38,797 bases of DNA from Endomicrobium sp. (GCA_031264325.1 JAISEE010000034.1:1-38797), one strand, 5' to 3'; numbered from the stretch's first letter, positions 1 through 11,640 are shown. Notes: generated by a model from the sequence alone, not told the origin. Numbers and translations are program-made.

Positions 1-234
1 TTCTCTAAAGTGACACCTTCTCTAAAGTGACACCTTCTCTAAAGTGACACCTTCTCTAAAGTGACACCTTCTCTAAAGTGACACCTTCTCTAAAGTGACA
101 CCTTCTCTAAAGTGACACATTCTCTAAAGTGACACCTTCTCTAAAGTCACACCTTCTCTAAAGTGACAACTTCTCTAAAGTGACACCTACTCTAAAGTGA
201 CACCTTCTCTAAAGTGACACCTTCTCTAAAGTGA
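1..234. repeat. 17-bp tandem repeat array, unit TTCTCTAAAGTGACACC, 13 full copies plus a 13-nt partial copy; probably extends left of the window
   Basis: Direct reading: unit repeats head-to-tail from base 1; single-base variants in copies 7, 9, 10 and 12. Confidence 0.98.
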
Positions 235-450
235 ATGATAATTGATAATTTTTAAAGTAAAATATAAACTTGATTTAAAATAGTTTATATTTATAAATAT
301 AAACTTTAAATATAATTATATTTAACTTTAATGTTAATAACTTTATAAAAAATTCATCGTACTTAACATAATATATATTATCGGACATAAATATTTTCAC
401 ACAAAAAAATAAATGTCAAATTTTTATTCTTAGTTTTTAAAACCAAAAAG

Positions 451-524
451 AAATAGATAGAAAAAAAGAAAGAAATAGATAGAAAAAAAGAAAGAAATAG
501 ATAGAAAAAAAGAAAGAAATAGAT
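451..524. repeat. 22-bp tandem repeat, unit AAATAGATAGAAAAAAAGAAAG, 3 copies plus 8 nt
   Basis: Direct reading; period 22 at 451, 473, 495, 517; ends just before the asd stop codon. Confidence 0.95.
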
Positions 525-530
525 TTATTT

Positions 531-1550
531 TTATATCAATCCATTTTTTATAAGAGTTTCTGCTATTTGTACCGCATTTAAAGCAGCACCTTTAAGCAAA
601 TTATCTGAAACAACCCAAAACGTCAAAGCATTATTTTTAGTTGAAATATCAGCTCGTATTCTTCCTACATATGTAGTCTGTATATTTTCAGCAAATAAAG
701 GCATAGGATATTTTTTACTTTCTTCAAGTTCGTCAATCAATTGAATGCCTTCGGCTTTTGATAACAACTCTCTGGCTTTTTGTGGCAAAATAGGTTTTTC
801 TGTTTCAATCCAAACATTTTCGGAATGAGAACGGAATACAGGTACTCTTACACACGTTGCACTGACTCCTATTGAATTATCTCCCATAATTTTTTTAGTT
901 TCATTAGCCATTTTCATTTCTTCTTTTGTATAACCATTATCTGTAAAAACATCTATTTGTGGTATTAAGTTAAATGCGATTTGGTATTGAAATTTATTAT
1001 TAGTTATAGGCTTTTTTTTAGCCCAAGCTTTTATTTGTTCTGTAAGTTCATTAATTCCCTTTTGCCCAGCTCCTGAAACAGATTGATATGTTGAAACTAT
1101 AACTCTCTTAATTTTTGCAAAGTCATGAATAGGTTTCAATGCTACAACCATCTGGATGGTTGAACAGTTAGGATTTGCTATAAGTTTTTTATCTTTTTTT
1201 AAGTCATGAGGATTTACTTCAGGAACTACCAATGGGATATCTTTTTTCATGCGCCAAGCGCTAGAGTTGTCTATTACAAAACAACCGTCAGCTGTAAAAT
1301 AGGGAGCAAACTCTTTAGAAACCGATGCTCCTGCACTAAAAAGAGATATGTCTATACCCTTTCCATTTTTTTTAGTGAGCAAGTCAACTGTTATTTTTTT
1401 ACCATTATATGTTAATTTTTTGCCCATAGAGCGTTCAGAAGCTAAAAATTTTATACTTTCAATAGGAAAATTTCTACTTTCAAGCATTTTTATCATTTCA
1501 AGCCCAACTGCGCCTGTCGCACCGACAACTGCTACTTTAAATTTTTTCAT
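531..1550 (-). CDS. asd: aspartate-semialdehyde dehydrogenase
   Basis: ORF 339 aa; N-terminal VAVVGATGAVG nucleotide-binding motif, NPNCSTIQ active-site Cys motif. Confidence 0.95.
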   Translation of the reverse strand: MKKFKVAVVGATGAVGLEMIKMLESRNFPIESIKFLASERSMGKKLTYNGKKITVDLLTKKNGKGIDISLFSAGASVSKEFAPYFTADGCFVIDNSSAWRMKKDIPLVVPEVNPHDLKKDKKLIANPNCSTIQMVVALKPIHDFAKIKRVIVSTYQSVSGAGQKGINELTEQIKAWAKKKPITNNKFQYQIAFNLIPQIDVFTDNGYTKEEMKMANETKKIMGDNSIGVSATCVRVPVFRSHSENVWIETEKPILPQKARELLSKAEGIQLIDELEESKKYPMPLFAENIQTTYVGRIRADISTKNNALTFWVVSDNLLKGAALNAVQIAETLIKNGLI

Positions 1551-1609
1551 TTTTATCCTCGTGTAAAATAAAAACTACTTTACTTTTTATTAAAGAATAA
1601 AATCTTTTA

Positions 1610-2671
1610 TTAAATATAAGAGGCTATTAAATCACCGACTTCTGTTGTTGAAAGTCCCATTTTGCCTGCAGACATGCTTTTAATTTTACCTGATTCCAAA
1701 GCTTTAGTTATGGCATTATCTATATCTTTTGCTGCTTCTATTTCACCAAGAATATCCAACATCATTACTCCCGCGTTAATTGCAGCTATAGGATTAATAA
1801 TGTTTTGTCCTGTGTATTTAGGAGCAGAACCACCCATGGGCTCAAACATAGATACGCCTTCTGGATTAATATTTCCACCTGCAGCTACACCAATTCCACC
1901 TTGAATCATTGCTGCAAGATCTGTTATGATATCACCAAAAAGGTTATCTGTAACAACTACGTCAAACCATTCTGGATTTTTTATAAACCACATGCAGATA
2001 GCATCAACATTAGCATAGTCGCATTTTATTTGAGGGTACTCTTTTGCTATATCATTAAAAGACCGTTGCCATAAATCTGAAGCATAAGTTAATACATTGG
2101 TTTTTCCACAAAGTGTAAGTTTGTTGTTTTTTGCTCTTTTTTTTGCAAATTCAAAAGCGTAACGAATACATCTTTCAACACCAAATCTAGTATTTATAGA
2201 TTCTTGTGTAGCCACTTCATATGGTGTGTTTTTTCTTAGGAAACCACCTGCGCCAGCATATAAACCTTCTGTATTTTCGCGAATAATTACCATGTCTATG
2301 TCTGAAGAGTTTTTATTTTTTAATGGTATTTCAACATTAGGATATAGTTTTACTGGACGCAAATTTATATATTGATCTAATTCAAAACGAAGTTTTAAAA
2401 GAATTCCTTTTTCAAGAATTCCTGGCTTCACATCAGGATGTCCTATAGCTCCAAGGTACATAGCGTCAAATTTTTTAAATTCTTTAATCATGTCCTCAGG
2501 AAGAACTTCTCCAGTTCTTAAATATCTTGCTCCGCCAAGATCATAATTTACAAATTCAAATTTAAAATTTTTCTTATTTGCAATAGCTTCTAAAACTTTT
2601 ACCCCTTCTCTTATTACCTCAGGTCCTGTGCCATCTCCATGCAAAAGAGCTATTTTATATGCCTTTAACAT
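1610..2671 (-). CDS. leuB: 3-isopropylmalate dehydrogenase (isocitrate/isopropylmalate dehydrogenase family)
   Basis: ORF 353 aa; [36 protein letters not shown] motifs; located within leu operon. Confidence 0.9.
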   Translation of the reverse strand: MLKAYKIALLHGDGTGPEVIREGVKVLEAIANKKNFKFEFVNYDLGGARYLRTGEVLPEDMIKEFKKFDAMYLGAIGHPDVKPGILEKGILLKLRFELDQYINLRPVKLYPNVEIPLKNKNSSDIDMVIIRENTEGLYAGAGGFLRKNTPYEVATQESINTRFGVERCIRYAFEFAKKRAKNNKLTLCGKTNVLTYASDLWQRSFNDIAKEYPQIKCDYANVDAICMWFIKNPEWFDVVVTDNLFGDIITDLAAMIQGGIGVAAGGNINPEGVSMFEPMGGSAPKYTGQNIINPIAAINAGVMMLDILGEIEAAKDIDNAITKALESGKIKSMSAGKMGLSTTEVGDLIASYI

Positions 2672-2740
2672 TTTACCTCACCCTCTCCTATTTTATTTAT
2701 AATTAAAATTTATCTCTTATTTTCTTTACTAGAGTTTATA

Positions 2741-3232
2741 CTATTTTTTAATATACTCCAACAACCCACCAGCCCTAATAATTTTTTGCATAAATTCAGG
2801 AAATGAGTGCGATTGATAGGTTTTATTTTTGGTTATATTATATATAGTGCCTTTATTTAAGTTTATTTCTATTTCTTCACCATTTTTTATTGACTTTACA
2901 GCCTCCTCAGATTCTAAAATAGGAAGGCCTATATTTATTGAGTTTCTAAAGAATATTCTTGCAAAAGAATATGCTATTACAGCAGACACGCCTATAGCTT
3001 TAATTGATATAGGAGCATGTTCTCTTGAAGAACCGCAACCAAAGTTATTTTCAGCTACTATTATGTCGCCTGGCTTAACATTTTTAACAAAATTTTTATC
3101 AATGTCTTCCATGCAGTGTTTTGCAAGTGTTGCATGGTCTGTTGTATTTAAGTATCTTGCAGGTATTATTTCATCTGTATTTACATTGGAACCATATTTA
3201 TGAACGTTTCCTTTTAGTATTATGTCTAGCAT
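2741..3232 (-). CDS. leuD: 3-isopropylmalate dehydratase small subunit
   Basis: ORF 163 aa; [23 protein letters not shown] motifs. Confidence 0.95.
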   Translation of the reverse strand: MLDIILKGNVHKYGSNVNTDEIIPARYLNTTDHATLAKHCMEDIDKNFVKNVKPGDIIVAENNFGCGSSREHAPISIKAIGVSAVIAYSFARIFFRNSINIGLPILESEEAVKSIKNGEEIEINLNKGTIYNITKNKTYQSHSFPEFMQKIIRAGGLLEYIKK

Positions 3233-3257
3233 ATTTTTTCCTTTCCAGATAGTATAT

Positions 3258-4523
3258 TTACTTTATCTCATCAGGCGTTGCAATGTATCCTTTTATTGCC
3301 GATGCAGCAGCCACGGCTGGGTTTGCCAAAAATACTTGAGACTGAACATGTCCCATTCTGCCAATAAAATTTCTATTTGTCGTTGAAACACATTTTTCTC
3401 CTGAAGCAAGTATCCCCATATGTCCACCTAAACAAGGTCCGCATGTAGGGGCAGAAACAATGGATCCTGCATCTATAAATATTTTAAGTAATCTTTCTTT
3501 TAGTGCTTGAGAATAAGTTGCAGGTGTTGCTGGAATTATTATAGCTCTTACATTAGGATTTATTTTTTTTCCTTTTTTTATGACCGAAGCCGCAATTCTT
3601 AAATCTTCAATCCTACCATTGGTGCAAGAACCTATCACAACTTGGTCTATGTACGTTTTTTTAATATCTTTAACTGCTTTTGCATTAGATGGCAAGAAAG
3701 GCAATGCAACTTGAGGCAGAATTTTGCTACAGTCTATTTCATAAGTTTTTAAATAGATTGCGTCTTTGTCGCTTTCATAAAATTTGTATTTCCTTATCGC
3801 TTTTTTTATTACATATTTTTCAGTTATTTCGTCAGGTGTAAATATGCCGTTTTTTCCACCAGCTTCTATAGCCATATTTGCTATTGTAAATCTATCAGCC
3901 ATATTGAGCTTTTTGCATATCGGCCCAGCAAATTCCATAGAATTATAAAGTGCTCCATCTACACCTATGAGGCTTATTATGTATAGAATAATATCTTTTC
4001 CGCTTACCCATTTGTTTAGTTTACCCTTTAAAATGAATTTAATTGAATTTGGAACTTTAAACCAAATTTTACCAGTAATCATGGTGGCAGCAATATCCGT
4101 TGAACCTACACCTGTAGAAAATGCTCCTAAAGCACCGTATGTGCAAGTATGAGAGTCTGCACCTATTATTATGTCTCCAGGAAGCGCTATGCCTTTTTCA
4201 GGGAGAATAGCATGTTCCACTCCAACGTTTCCGCCTTCAAAGTAATGTTTTATTTTATGTTCTTTTGCAAACTCTCTTGCAAGTTTAACATGCTCTGCAG
4301 ATAAAATATCTTTGTTAGGTGTAAAATGATCCATAACAAGTGTTATTTTATTTTTATCAAAAACTTTTTTTGCTTCAGATTTTCTAAATTCTTTTATAGC
4401 TAAAGGAGCAGTAACATCATTAATTAACGCAGTATCGACTTTAGGTTCTATAAATTCACCAGGCTCTACTGTTTTTTTTCTACAGTGAACGGCTAATATT
4501 TTTTCTGAAATCGTACTTCCCAT
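3258..4523 (-). CDS. leuC: 3-isopropylmalate dehydratase large subunit
   Basis: ORF 421 aa; [37 protein letters not shown] Fe-S motifs. Confidence 0.95.
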   Translation of the reverse strand: MGSTISEKILAVHCRKKTVEPGEFIEPKVDTALINDVTAPLAIKEFRKSEAKKVFDKNKITLVMDHFTPNKDILSAEHVKLAREFAKEHKIKHYFEGGNVGVEHAILPEKGIALPGDIIIGADSHTCTYGALGAFSTGVGSTDIAATMITGKIWFKVPNSIKFILKGKLNKWVSGKDIILYIISLIGVDGALYNSMEFAGPICKKLNMADRFTIANMAIEAGGKNGIFTPDEITEKYVIKKAIRKYKFYESDKDAIYLKTYEIDCSKILPQVALPFLPSNAKAVKDIKKTYIDQVVIGSCTNGRIEDLRIAASVIKKGKKINPNVRAIIIPATPATYSQALKERLLKIFIDAGSIVSAPTCGPCLGGHMGILASGEKCVSTTNRNFIGRMGHVQSQVFLANPAVAAASAIKGYIATPDEIK

Positions 4524-4525
4524 AT

Positions 4526-6073
4526 TTATTTCTCCTTTTTTATTTCAAAAGATTTTGCTTTGTTTAGTGCTTGTATATAAGCTTTTGCTCCAGCTTCTAT
4601 TATGTCTACTGAAGTTCCTTTTCCAGAATAAAGATTTCCCTTATATTTTACTTTTAAAAAAACTTCTCCCAGTGCGTCTTCACCTGAAGAAACTGCCCTA
4701 AGAGAAAACTCAATCAGCATGATATCCATTTTTACTATTTTATCTATAGCTTTATATAACGCGTCAATGGGGCCGCTTCCGCAAGCCGTTTCGCAAGTCA
4801 CTTTTTGAAATGTTTTATTTTTGTCATTTTTTTTATCTGATACTTTAGCAGTTGCGGTAGATATTCCTGCACATGAAGTTACATTTAAATATTCAAGAGT
4901 AAATATTTTATTGTCTGCTGTTGAGTCCTCTTCAATTAATGCAATAATATCTTCATCAAAAATCGATTTTTTTTTGTCTGACAAATCCTTAAACTTTTTA
5001 AATAATTTTTCAGATGCTTGAGTGTCAAGTTTATAGCCTAGATCTTTTACTTTCTTAAAAAAAGCATGCCTCCCAGAGTGCTTTCCTAAAACTAAAGAAC
5101 TTTCAGACATGCCAACATCTGTAGGACACATAATCTCATATGTTTCTCTTGCTTTAAGTATTCCATCTTGATGTATGCCTGACTCGTGAGCAAATGCATT
5201 TGCTCCAACTATAGCTTTATTTACTTGTACCAATATGCCAGTTAAACGAGACACTAGTTTACTTGCATTATATAATTCTTTTGTTTTGATTGAATGTGTA
5301 ATGTTATAATAACACTGTTTTACTTTTAACGCCATCGCAAGTTCTTCAAGCGAGGCATTCCCAGCTCTTTCGCCAATTCCATTAACAGTACATTCAACTT
5401 GCCTTGCACCGTTTTCTATTGCAGATAAAGAGTTCGCCACTGCAAGACCTAGATCATTATGACAGTGTACGCTTATTATTGCTTTGTCAATATTAGAGAC
5501 TTTTTTTTTGATTTCTGATATTTTATTTCCAAACTCTACAGGAATTGTATATCCTACGGTATCAGGGATATTAACTGTAGAAGCTCCTGCATCTATAACA
5601 GTTTCTACAACTTTACATAAGTAGTTTATGTCAGACCTTCCTGCATCTTCAGCTGAAAATTCAACATCTTTACATAAGTTTTTTGCATATTTAACGGCCT
5701 TTGCAGCCATGTCCAAAATTTCAAATCTTGTTTTTTGAAGTTTTTTTTCAATATGAAGGTCAGAAGTAGCTAGAAATATATGTATTCTTGGTTTTTTTGC
5801 ATACTTTATAGCATCCCAACATATTTTTATGTCTTTTTCTGTTGAACGACATAAGCCTGCTATAGATGAAGTTTTTATTTTTTGTGATATTGTTTTTACA
5901 GCTTCAAAATCCCCTACACTTGATGCCGGAAAACCTGCCTCTATAACATCTACGCCTAAAATCGTAAGTTGATCTGCAATAAGAATTTTTTCTTTTAAAT
6001 TTAAACTTGCACCTGGCGATTGTTCGCCATCTCTCAATGTTGTATCAAAAAATATTACTTTATCTTTTTTCAT
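4526..6073 (-). CDS. leuA: 2-isopropylmalate synthase
   Basis: ORF 515 aa; [38 protein letters not shown] motifs, C-terminal regulatory domain length. Confidence 0.95.
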   Translation of the reverse strand: MKKDKVIFFDTTLRDGEQSPGASLNLKEKILIADQLTILGVDVIEAGFPASSVGDFEAVKTISQKIKTSSIAGLCRSTEKDIKICWDAIKYAKKPRIHIFLATSDLHIEKKLQKTRFEILDMAAKAVKYAKNLCKDVEFSAEDAGRSDINYLCKVVETVIDAGASTVNIPDTVGYTIPVEFGNKISEIKKKVSNIDKAIISVHCHNDLGLAVANSLSAIENGARQVECTVNGIGERAGNASLEELAMALKVKQCYYNITHSIKTKELYNASKLVSRLTGILVQVNKAIVGANAFAHESGIHQDGILKARETYEIMCPTDVGMSESSLVLGKHSGRHAFFKKVKDLGYKLDTQASEKLFKKFKDLSDKKKSIFDEDIIALIEEDSTADNKIFTLEYLNVTSCAGISTATAKVSDKKNDKNKTFQKVTCETACGSGPIDALYKAIDKIVKMDIMLIEFSLRAVSSGEDALGEVFLKVKYKGNLYSGKGTSVDIIEAGAKAYIQALNKAKSFEIKKEK

Positions 6074-6086
6074 GAAAATAACTCCT

Positions 6087-6117
6087 AGTAAGTAATTTTA
6101 AATTAAAATTACTTACT
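6087..6117. promoter_or_regulatory. perfect inverted repeat (15-bp arms, 1-nt centre) directly upstream of the leuA ribosome-binding site
   Basis: agtaagtaattttaa-a-ttaaaattacttact read directly; AGGAGT lies next to it at 6081-6086 on the minus strand. Confidence 0.75.
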
Positions 6118-7977
6118 TATTAACTAAGTCATCAGTACCTTAAAGTAGCTTCCTAATTGATATTGATAAATATTTTTTAATCATTTACATTAAAATCAAA
6201 ATACAATTTCTGCTTTATACGTCAAAAGGACATTCTTAAACAGTAGATTTGTCAATAAATAATTAAATAAAGTCTGAGCTTGTTTAATTTTCAACATCGC
6301 TTAATGTTTTAATTTTTATATAAACAAAACATAAAATAGCAAAATTATAATATTTAATTGTCAATTTTTTAATTTTACAATTTTATTACAGCTTTAAATG
6401 AATTTTAATCCGTTCCGTCTTTTTCTATCTCTGACAACCATGACATATTACTTTCACTGTTAACTTTTTGGGAATGTTTCTTTACTTCTTGCCATCTGTT
6501 TCTGCAAGAAGTAACGATTTATCAGTTAAATCATGTATGAAAATCTCAAACAACATTTTTTTATATTCCTATCAACTTCATAGGCTTATGACATATTTTT
6601 AATATGATGATTGTGAATAAAAAATCATTAATATCATGCAAAAAATTATTTCAGTCGAGACAAAATAATTTTTTGTTTTGTAATAATTTTACACTCGACT
6701 CTTTATAATATTCTTACATATCGTTCAAGTTATATGATTTTTAATATTTTATCACATTATTTATCAAACGTTATTACCAAATTATGCATATTTAAGCAAA
6801 ATATATACTCAACATTAAATATTATTATATATTAAATTGCTTTATTTTGCAAAAAAATTAACCTAAGTTGTGCTGAAATGTCAAAATTTGTTAAACATAA
6901 AAATACCATCTAGTAAATTAAAATATGAAAAAATCAAACATATATCACAAGCAGAAAAATTAATAAAATATCTTTCAGTTAGGCTTTTTAACTAGTCTAA
7001 CACAACCAGAACCTTTTAAGATAAAAATTGACATAAGAACTTGTTTTAAACCTTATACATTTGCAAAGTAATAGTTTTATCTTTTATTGCTTGAATCATC
7101 ATAAGATATGAATATTTATCAGTTTTTTAAAGTCTTGGGTTTGATAAAGAACAGTTCATCTTGTTTTCACTTTTTAATTTTTTTAATACTCTTTTATTAT
7201 TTATTATTTAAGTTTAGATTGTAATATTTTTTAAATTTTAAAAACATTTCTTAGTAGGTACATACTTAACCATAATCTAATGTCTAAATTGACTTGTTTG
7301 AACGAAAAATCTTCTAACTAAATACAAATAAATACATTTACTGTATGGGATTTTGACCGAGCTATATACAAAATACAAACAAAAACCGCATAATATTGCA
7401 TAATAACCATAGTCAAAAATAATATTTTAAATAACAAAGACAACAGTTTTTTAAAAATAAAAACATATAAAAAATTGATAAGATTTAATTATCACTGCAA
7501 AGCCAATTACGGCGTTGGATAGCAATATCTAAGTTTGACAATAAAATCTAAAAATCTAATTTGTTTCAAAGAGTAATTTTTTATATTACTTTTAGTAGAT
7601 TCTATTTTAATTTTTTGGGTATAAATTTAACTCAAATTATATTATATAACAGCTTATAAAAGATGTTTGTGAAAATATGATAATAATTTTTGCAAATATT
7701 TTAAAATTGATGAATTTATAAAGAATATTTTAAAAAATTGTTTGGTGAGTTTGTTTCAGTATTTAATTAGGCGAATATAAGAAAAATTATTGTTTTTTTT
7801 ACAAAAACTATCAATATGTGTGGCTCATAAGGCTATTATAATAATTACTAAAACAAACAAAAAAATAAATAAAGTTATGGCTAAGTAAATAATGGTTTAT
7901 CAAAAAGAATTATAGTAGAATTAACTAAAAGAGATTGATTATAGTCATATCTTTTTGATTGAAGTATCAATTTTATA

Positions 7978-8940
7978 TTAACGCAATATATTTAATAAAT
8001 TACTGAAATCCTTTAAAGTTGTCATACTGTTAACCTCACCGCGAATTTTTGTGGCGTTTGGAATATTTTTAATGTAATAATGTGCTACTTTACGCATCAA
8101 CATGAGTCCTTTTTTTTCGCCATAAAACTCAGTAGAATATATTACGTGTTGTTTTAGCCATTTAATTTTTTCTTTCTGCGTAGGCAAAAAACCTTTTTTA
8201 CCTGTTTTAAAGAACTCTTTGAGTCTTCTAAATATTGAATAATTGCCTATGGCTCCACGTCCTATCATTATTCCTGCACAGTTTGGAACTTTTAAAAATT
8301 CTAAAGCGGTTTTTTCATTAACTATACCACCGTTGCCAATAATTGGAATTTTTGCACCATCACAAGACTGGGTAAACGCATTTAAGTCTGGCGCGATTGA
8401 ATGTCTTTGAGATGTCGGTCTTGCATGTACTACAACCATTTTAATTCCACAATTTTGGGCTATTTCTATAATTCTAGGTGCTATGTTTTGTTTTGGTAGA
8501 AAACCTGTACGTATTTTAATTGTTACTGGAATTTTAACGTTTTTTACTACAGATTCTAAAATTTTTGAAATTAGTCCTTCATTTTCAAGAAGTTTTGCCC
8601 CTGCGCCTATTTTTGCAATTTTTCTAACTGGACATCCAAGATTTATATCCAAAATGTCTGCCCCTAAGTCTTGTACAATTTTTGCGGCCTCAGACATACT
8701 ATAAGAATCTCCACCGAAAATTTGAGCGGCAACAGGGCGTTCTTCATTTAAAATTGTTAAAAGTTTTTTTGTTTTTTTGTCTCCATAAACAAGAGCTTTT
8801 GCAGATATCATTTCGGTATATACAAGTCCTGCTCCACCTTGCTTTGCAAGCCGACGTAATGGACAACCTGTTAACCCTGCCATGGGAGCAAGAAATATAT
8901 TGTTATTAATCTCTATGTTTCCAATTAATAATTTATTCAT
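7978..8940 (-). CDS. dusB: tRNA-dihydrouridine synthase
   Basis: ORF 320 aa; APMAGLTGCPLRRL, DINLGCPVRKI, VVHARPTSQ, GNGGI, GIMIGRGAIGN motifs. Confidence 0.93.
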   Translation of the reverse strand: MNKLLIGNIEINNNIFLAPMAGLTGCPLRRLAKQGGAGLVYTEMISAKALVYGDKKTKKLLTILNEERPVAAQIFGGDSYSMSEAAKIVQDLGADILDINLGCPVRKIAKIGAGAKLLENEGLISKILESVVKNVKIPVTIKIRTGFLPKQNIAPRIIEIAQNCGIKMVVVHARPTSQRHSIAPDLNAFTQSCDGAKIPIIGNGGIVNEKTALEFLKVPNCAGIMIGRGAIGNYSIFRRLKEFFKTGKKGFLPTQKEKIKWLKQHVIYSTEFYGEKKGLMLMRKVAHYYIKNIPNATKIRGEVNSMTTLKDFSNLLNILR

Positions 8941-9090
8941 ATAACCCTAATCATAATAAATAATAATATTTTAAACTATATTTTAAGATTGTAAAAGTAA
9001 AAAAACAATCTCTGTAACTTTGCATATGGTTGATCAGTAAAGAATTTTTTTTGCTGATACACACCATATTTTAGATTAGTAATAAAAAAA

Positions 9091-10113
9091 CTACCAGTTT
9101 ACTAAGGATAGAGAAGGATTAGGCTTTAGTTGAATATTATTATAATTCAATCCACATTTTTTCTGTTTCAAGTATGCCGCATAACCTATTATTGCGGCAT
9201 TATCTGTACAATAAATAAACGATGGTATGAATATTTTTATTTTGTTTTTTTTGCCTTCTTGCATGAACATGCTTCTTATAAGAGAATTTGCGCTTACACC
9301 TCCTCCTAATACTATTTGTTTTAAATTAAATTTTTTTGCTCCTTCAAAAGCTTTAAAACAAAGTGTTTCTGCTATAGCTTGCCTGAAAGAAGCACAAATG
9401 TCGTTTAAATGTTGTTCTGTTTTTATTGAATTATTCTTCAAATAGTTCAGGAGGGCCGTTTTTATACCGGAAAATGAAAAATCCCAGCTTCCCTTTAAAT
9501 AAGGTCTTGTAAAATTAACTGTAGCAGGATTTCCTTTTTCCGCTCTTTTGTCTATTATGGGTCCGCCTGGGTACTCTAAGCCCAACATTTTTGCGGCTTT
9601 ATCAAAAGCTTCTCCTACGGCATCGTCTCTAGTGCCCCCGAGTATTTTGTATTTTCCAAAATCTTCAACTATCATAATCTCTGTATGTCCTCCTGATATT
9701 ATTAAGCTTAAAAAAGGAGGTTTTATTGATTTGTTTCCAATAAAAGCAGAGTATAAGTGTCCTTCCAAGTGATTGACTGGTATTAAAGGTTTTTTATAAA
9801 TGCTTGCCATTGTTTTTGCTGCTATTATACCTACAAGTAAAGCCCCTGCAAGTCCAGGACCTGCCGTAACAGCTATTGCGTCTATTTTTTTTGAAAAATC
9901 AGAAAAAGATATTTCTGATTTTTTTAAAGTTTCTACTATTACAGGATTGATATTTTCTAAATGTGCACGACTTGCAACTTCAGGGACTACACCGAAATAT
10001 TTAGCGTGTATTTTTATTTGAGAAGAAATAACCAAAGATTTTACTTTTGCTCCGTTTAAAATCACCGAAGCGGAAGTTTCATCACATGATGTTTCCAAAG
10101 CGAGTATATTCAT
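9091..10113 (-). CDS. tsaD: tRNA N6-adenosine threonylcarbamoyltransferase
   Basis: ORF 340 aa; ALETSCDETSASV, NHLEGH, ISGGHTE, LGGGVSAN motifs. Confidence 0.96.
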   Translation of the reverse strand: MNILALETSCDETSASVILNGAKVKSLVISSQIKIHAKYFGVVPEVASRAHLENINPVIVETLKKSEISFSDFSKKIDAIAVTAGPGLAGALLVGIIAAKTMASIYKKPLIPVNHLEGHLYSAFIGNKSIKPPFLSLIISGGHTEIMIVEDFGKYKILGGTRDDAVGEAFDKAAKMLGLEYPGGPIIDKRAEKGNPATVNFTRPYLKGSWDFSFSGIKTALLNYLKNNSIKTEQHLNDICASFRQAIAETLCFKAFEGAKKFNLKQIVLGGGVSANSLIRSMFMQEGKKNKIKIFIPSFIYCTDNAAIIGYAAYLKQKKCGLNYNNIQLKPNPSLSLVNW

Positions 10114-10397
10114 ATTTATCTGTGATCCTTTTTCAGTATAAAAGTAATATTTGAATAAATTTTGTTTATAAAATAAAACTTATAAGTCACAAAGTTGTCA
10201 GAATTACTTATTCTGCTTAATTCAATCTTCGCTGAACATACAAGATTTTTAAATAATTTTTCAAATTTTTTATTTTTGTATACCTGCTAAGTTCTATTAT
10301 TTTATAAAATTCACGCAACTTCGTTGAGTTAGAATTTTTTGCGAATTGTTTTAAAATATTTTTTCTGCTTTATATTATGAGAGACAAAAAAAAATAA

Positions 10398-10544
10398 TTA
10401 ATATTTTTTTGTCAAAATAACGCCAGTTGATATTTTTTGTTTATTTGTAGGCTGAGTTGTAAACAAAATGATTATGCCACAAATAAACAAAAATATTAGG
10501 TATATTCTAATCAAAATGTTTTCTTTTTTATTTTTATCTGACAT
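10398..10544 (-). CDS. 48-aa single-TM small ORF, possibly the N-terminal remnant of a decayed membrane-anchored protein
   Basis: ATG at 10544, stop at 10398; MSDKNKKENILIRIYLIFLFICGIIILFTTQPTNKQKISTGVILTKKY; AGGA upstream. Below the ORF-track cutoff. Confidence 0.4.
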   Translation of the reverse strand: MSDKNKKENILIRIYLIFLFICGIIILFTTQPTNKQKISTGVILTKKY

Positions 10545-10769
10545 CTAGTTTTCCTGCGTTATTTTTTCTTTAAGTCTTTAAGAAAATTCTATTGTTTTTT
10601 TTCTTTTATATTTTATAACTTTTGTGGCTTTATTTAAAACTTTATTTTTCAACTATATATTTTTTCTTTTATATTTATTTTTTGAAGAAAATATATTGTT
10701 TTGAGTATATAGTCTGACTTCTTTTCAATTAGTCATGGAATATATACCGAGAGAATTATGTCATTTTAA

Positions 10770-11640
10770 CATTTTTTTATTTAATTGATTTGTTGTTACC
10801 CCCCCTTTTTTTTAAAAAAAAATAATATTTTGTTATAGTAACCCTCAAAGTTGTGCCGTCTGCTAAAGGTATAATGTTTAAACCATTATACCTTTACACT
10901 TTTTAAAAGGCTTGGAACCTAATACCTAATATTATTTTTATAATTTTATAACTAGAAGTCTCTTATAAACCATCTGTAAAACTTCAAAAACTATTTCACA
11001 ACTGTTGGTCATCTTTTACTTATAAGGTTATTTATAAAAATATCTACTATAGTATAATATTTATTTTTTTGCAGACTTTGATTGTAAGAATAAATTTTGC
11101 GTTTCTAGTAAATAAGCTTAATAAATTTAATAAACTTAACTTATTTGTATTATATTAATTATGGAATCTAAAAATCTATTAGAATTGTAGGTTGTTTTGT
11201 GTAAATTCAAAATAAAAACTTTTCCATTTTTTATTTTTTTCTTTTATATATAAAAATCATAATCATAATAAATAAAATTAAAATTAAATTTTAATTTGTC
11301 TGCAATAAAGTTCTACGGTAACCACTAATTATAAGTAAATATTGCTTTTAACAATGTTTAATTTTTTCTTTGGCTTTCATAATTGCATCTCATGGGTTTA
11401 ATTGGTTCGTATATATGTTACCCTGTTTGTGGATTTACCATTAATTTTTATAAACCTGTCATTTTGAAGTATACCTGATAGGACTAGCTGCTATAAAATT
11501 ATTTTTGACATAATCATCTGAGACTTACACCGCTATATGCTCTTTCTCTGTTTCATTTTCATAATATATATATTTCCTCATAAGCTTTAATTTTTATAAA
11601 TTCCATATTATGATAAGATACGTCTATATAAATTAAAAAA
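10770..11640 (-). pseudogene. ctpA: degraded S41-family C-terminal processing peptidase
   Basis: Minus-strand fragments in order: QLVLSGILQNDRFIKINGKSTNRVTY (PDZ GDRIIKINGKST), FEFTQNNLQF (LDLRNNPGGL-like), then IIPLADGTTLRVTITKYY (IIPLADGSALRLTTAKYY-like); frameshifts and stops between. Lies directly downstream of envC. Confidence 0.75.

Noticed and set aside
1-234. CRISPR array interpretation of the left-edge repeats
   Set aside because: Units are contiguous 17-mers with no spacers; simple tandem repeat.
6074-6420. T-box or leucine attenuator upstream of leuA
   Set aside because: No T-box core sequence and no leucine-rich leader ORF could be read.
10865-10895. 12-bp-arm inverted repeat AAAGGTATAATG-7-CATTATACCTTT as a regulatory hairpin
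   Set aside because: Falls inside the S41 relic, right at the coding IIPLADG segment; more likely incidental.
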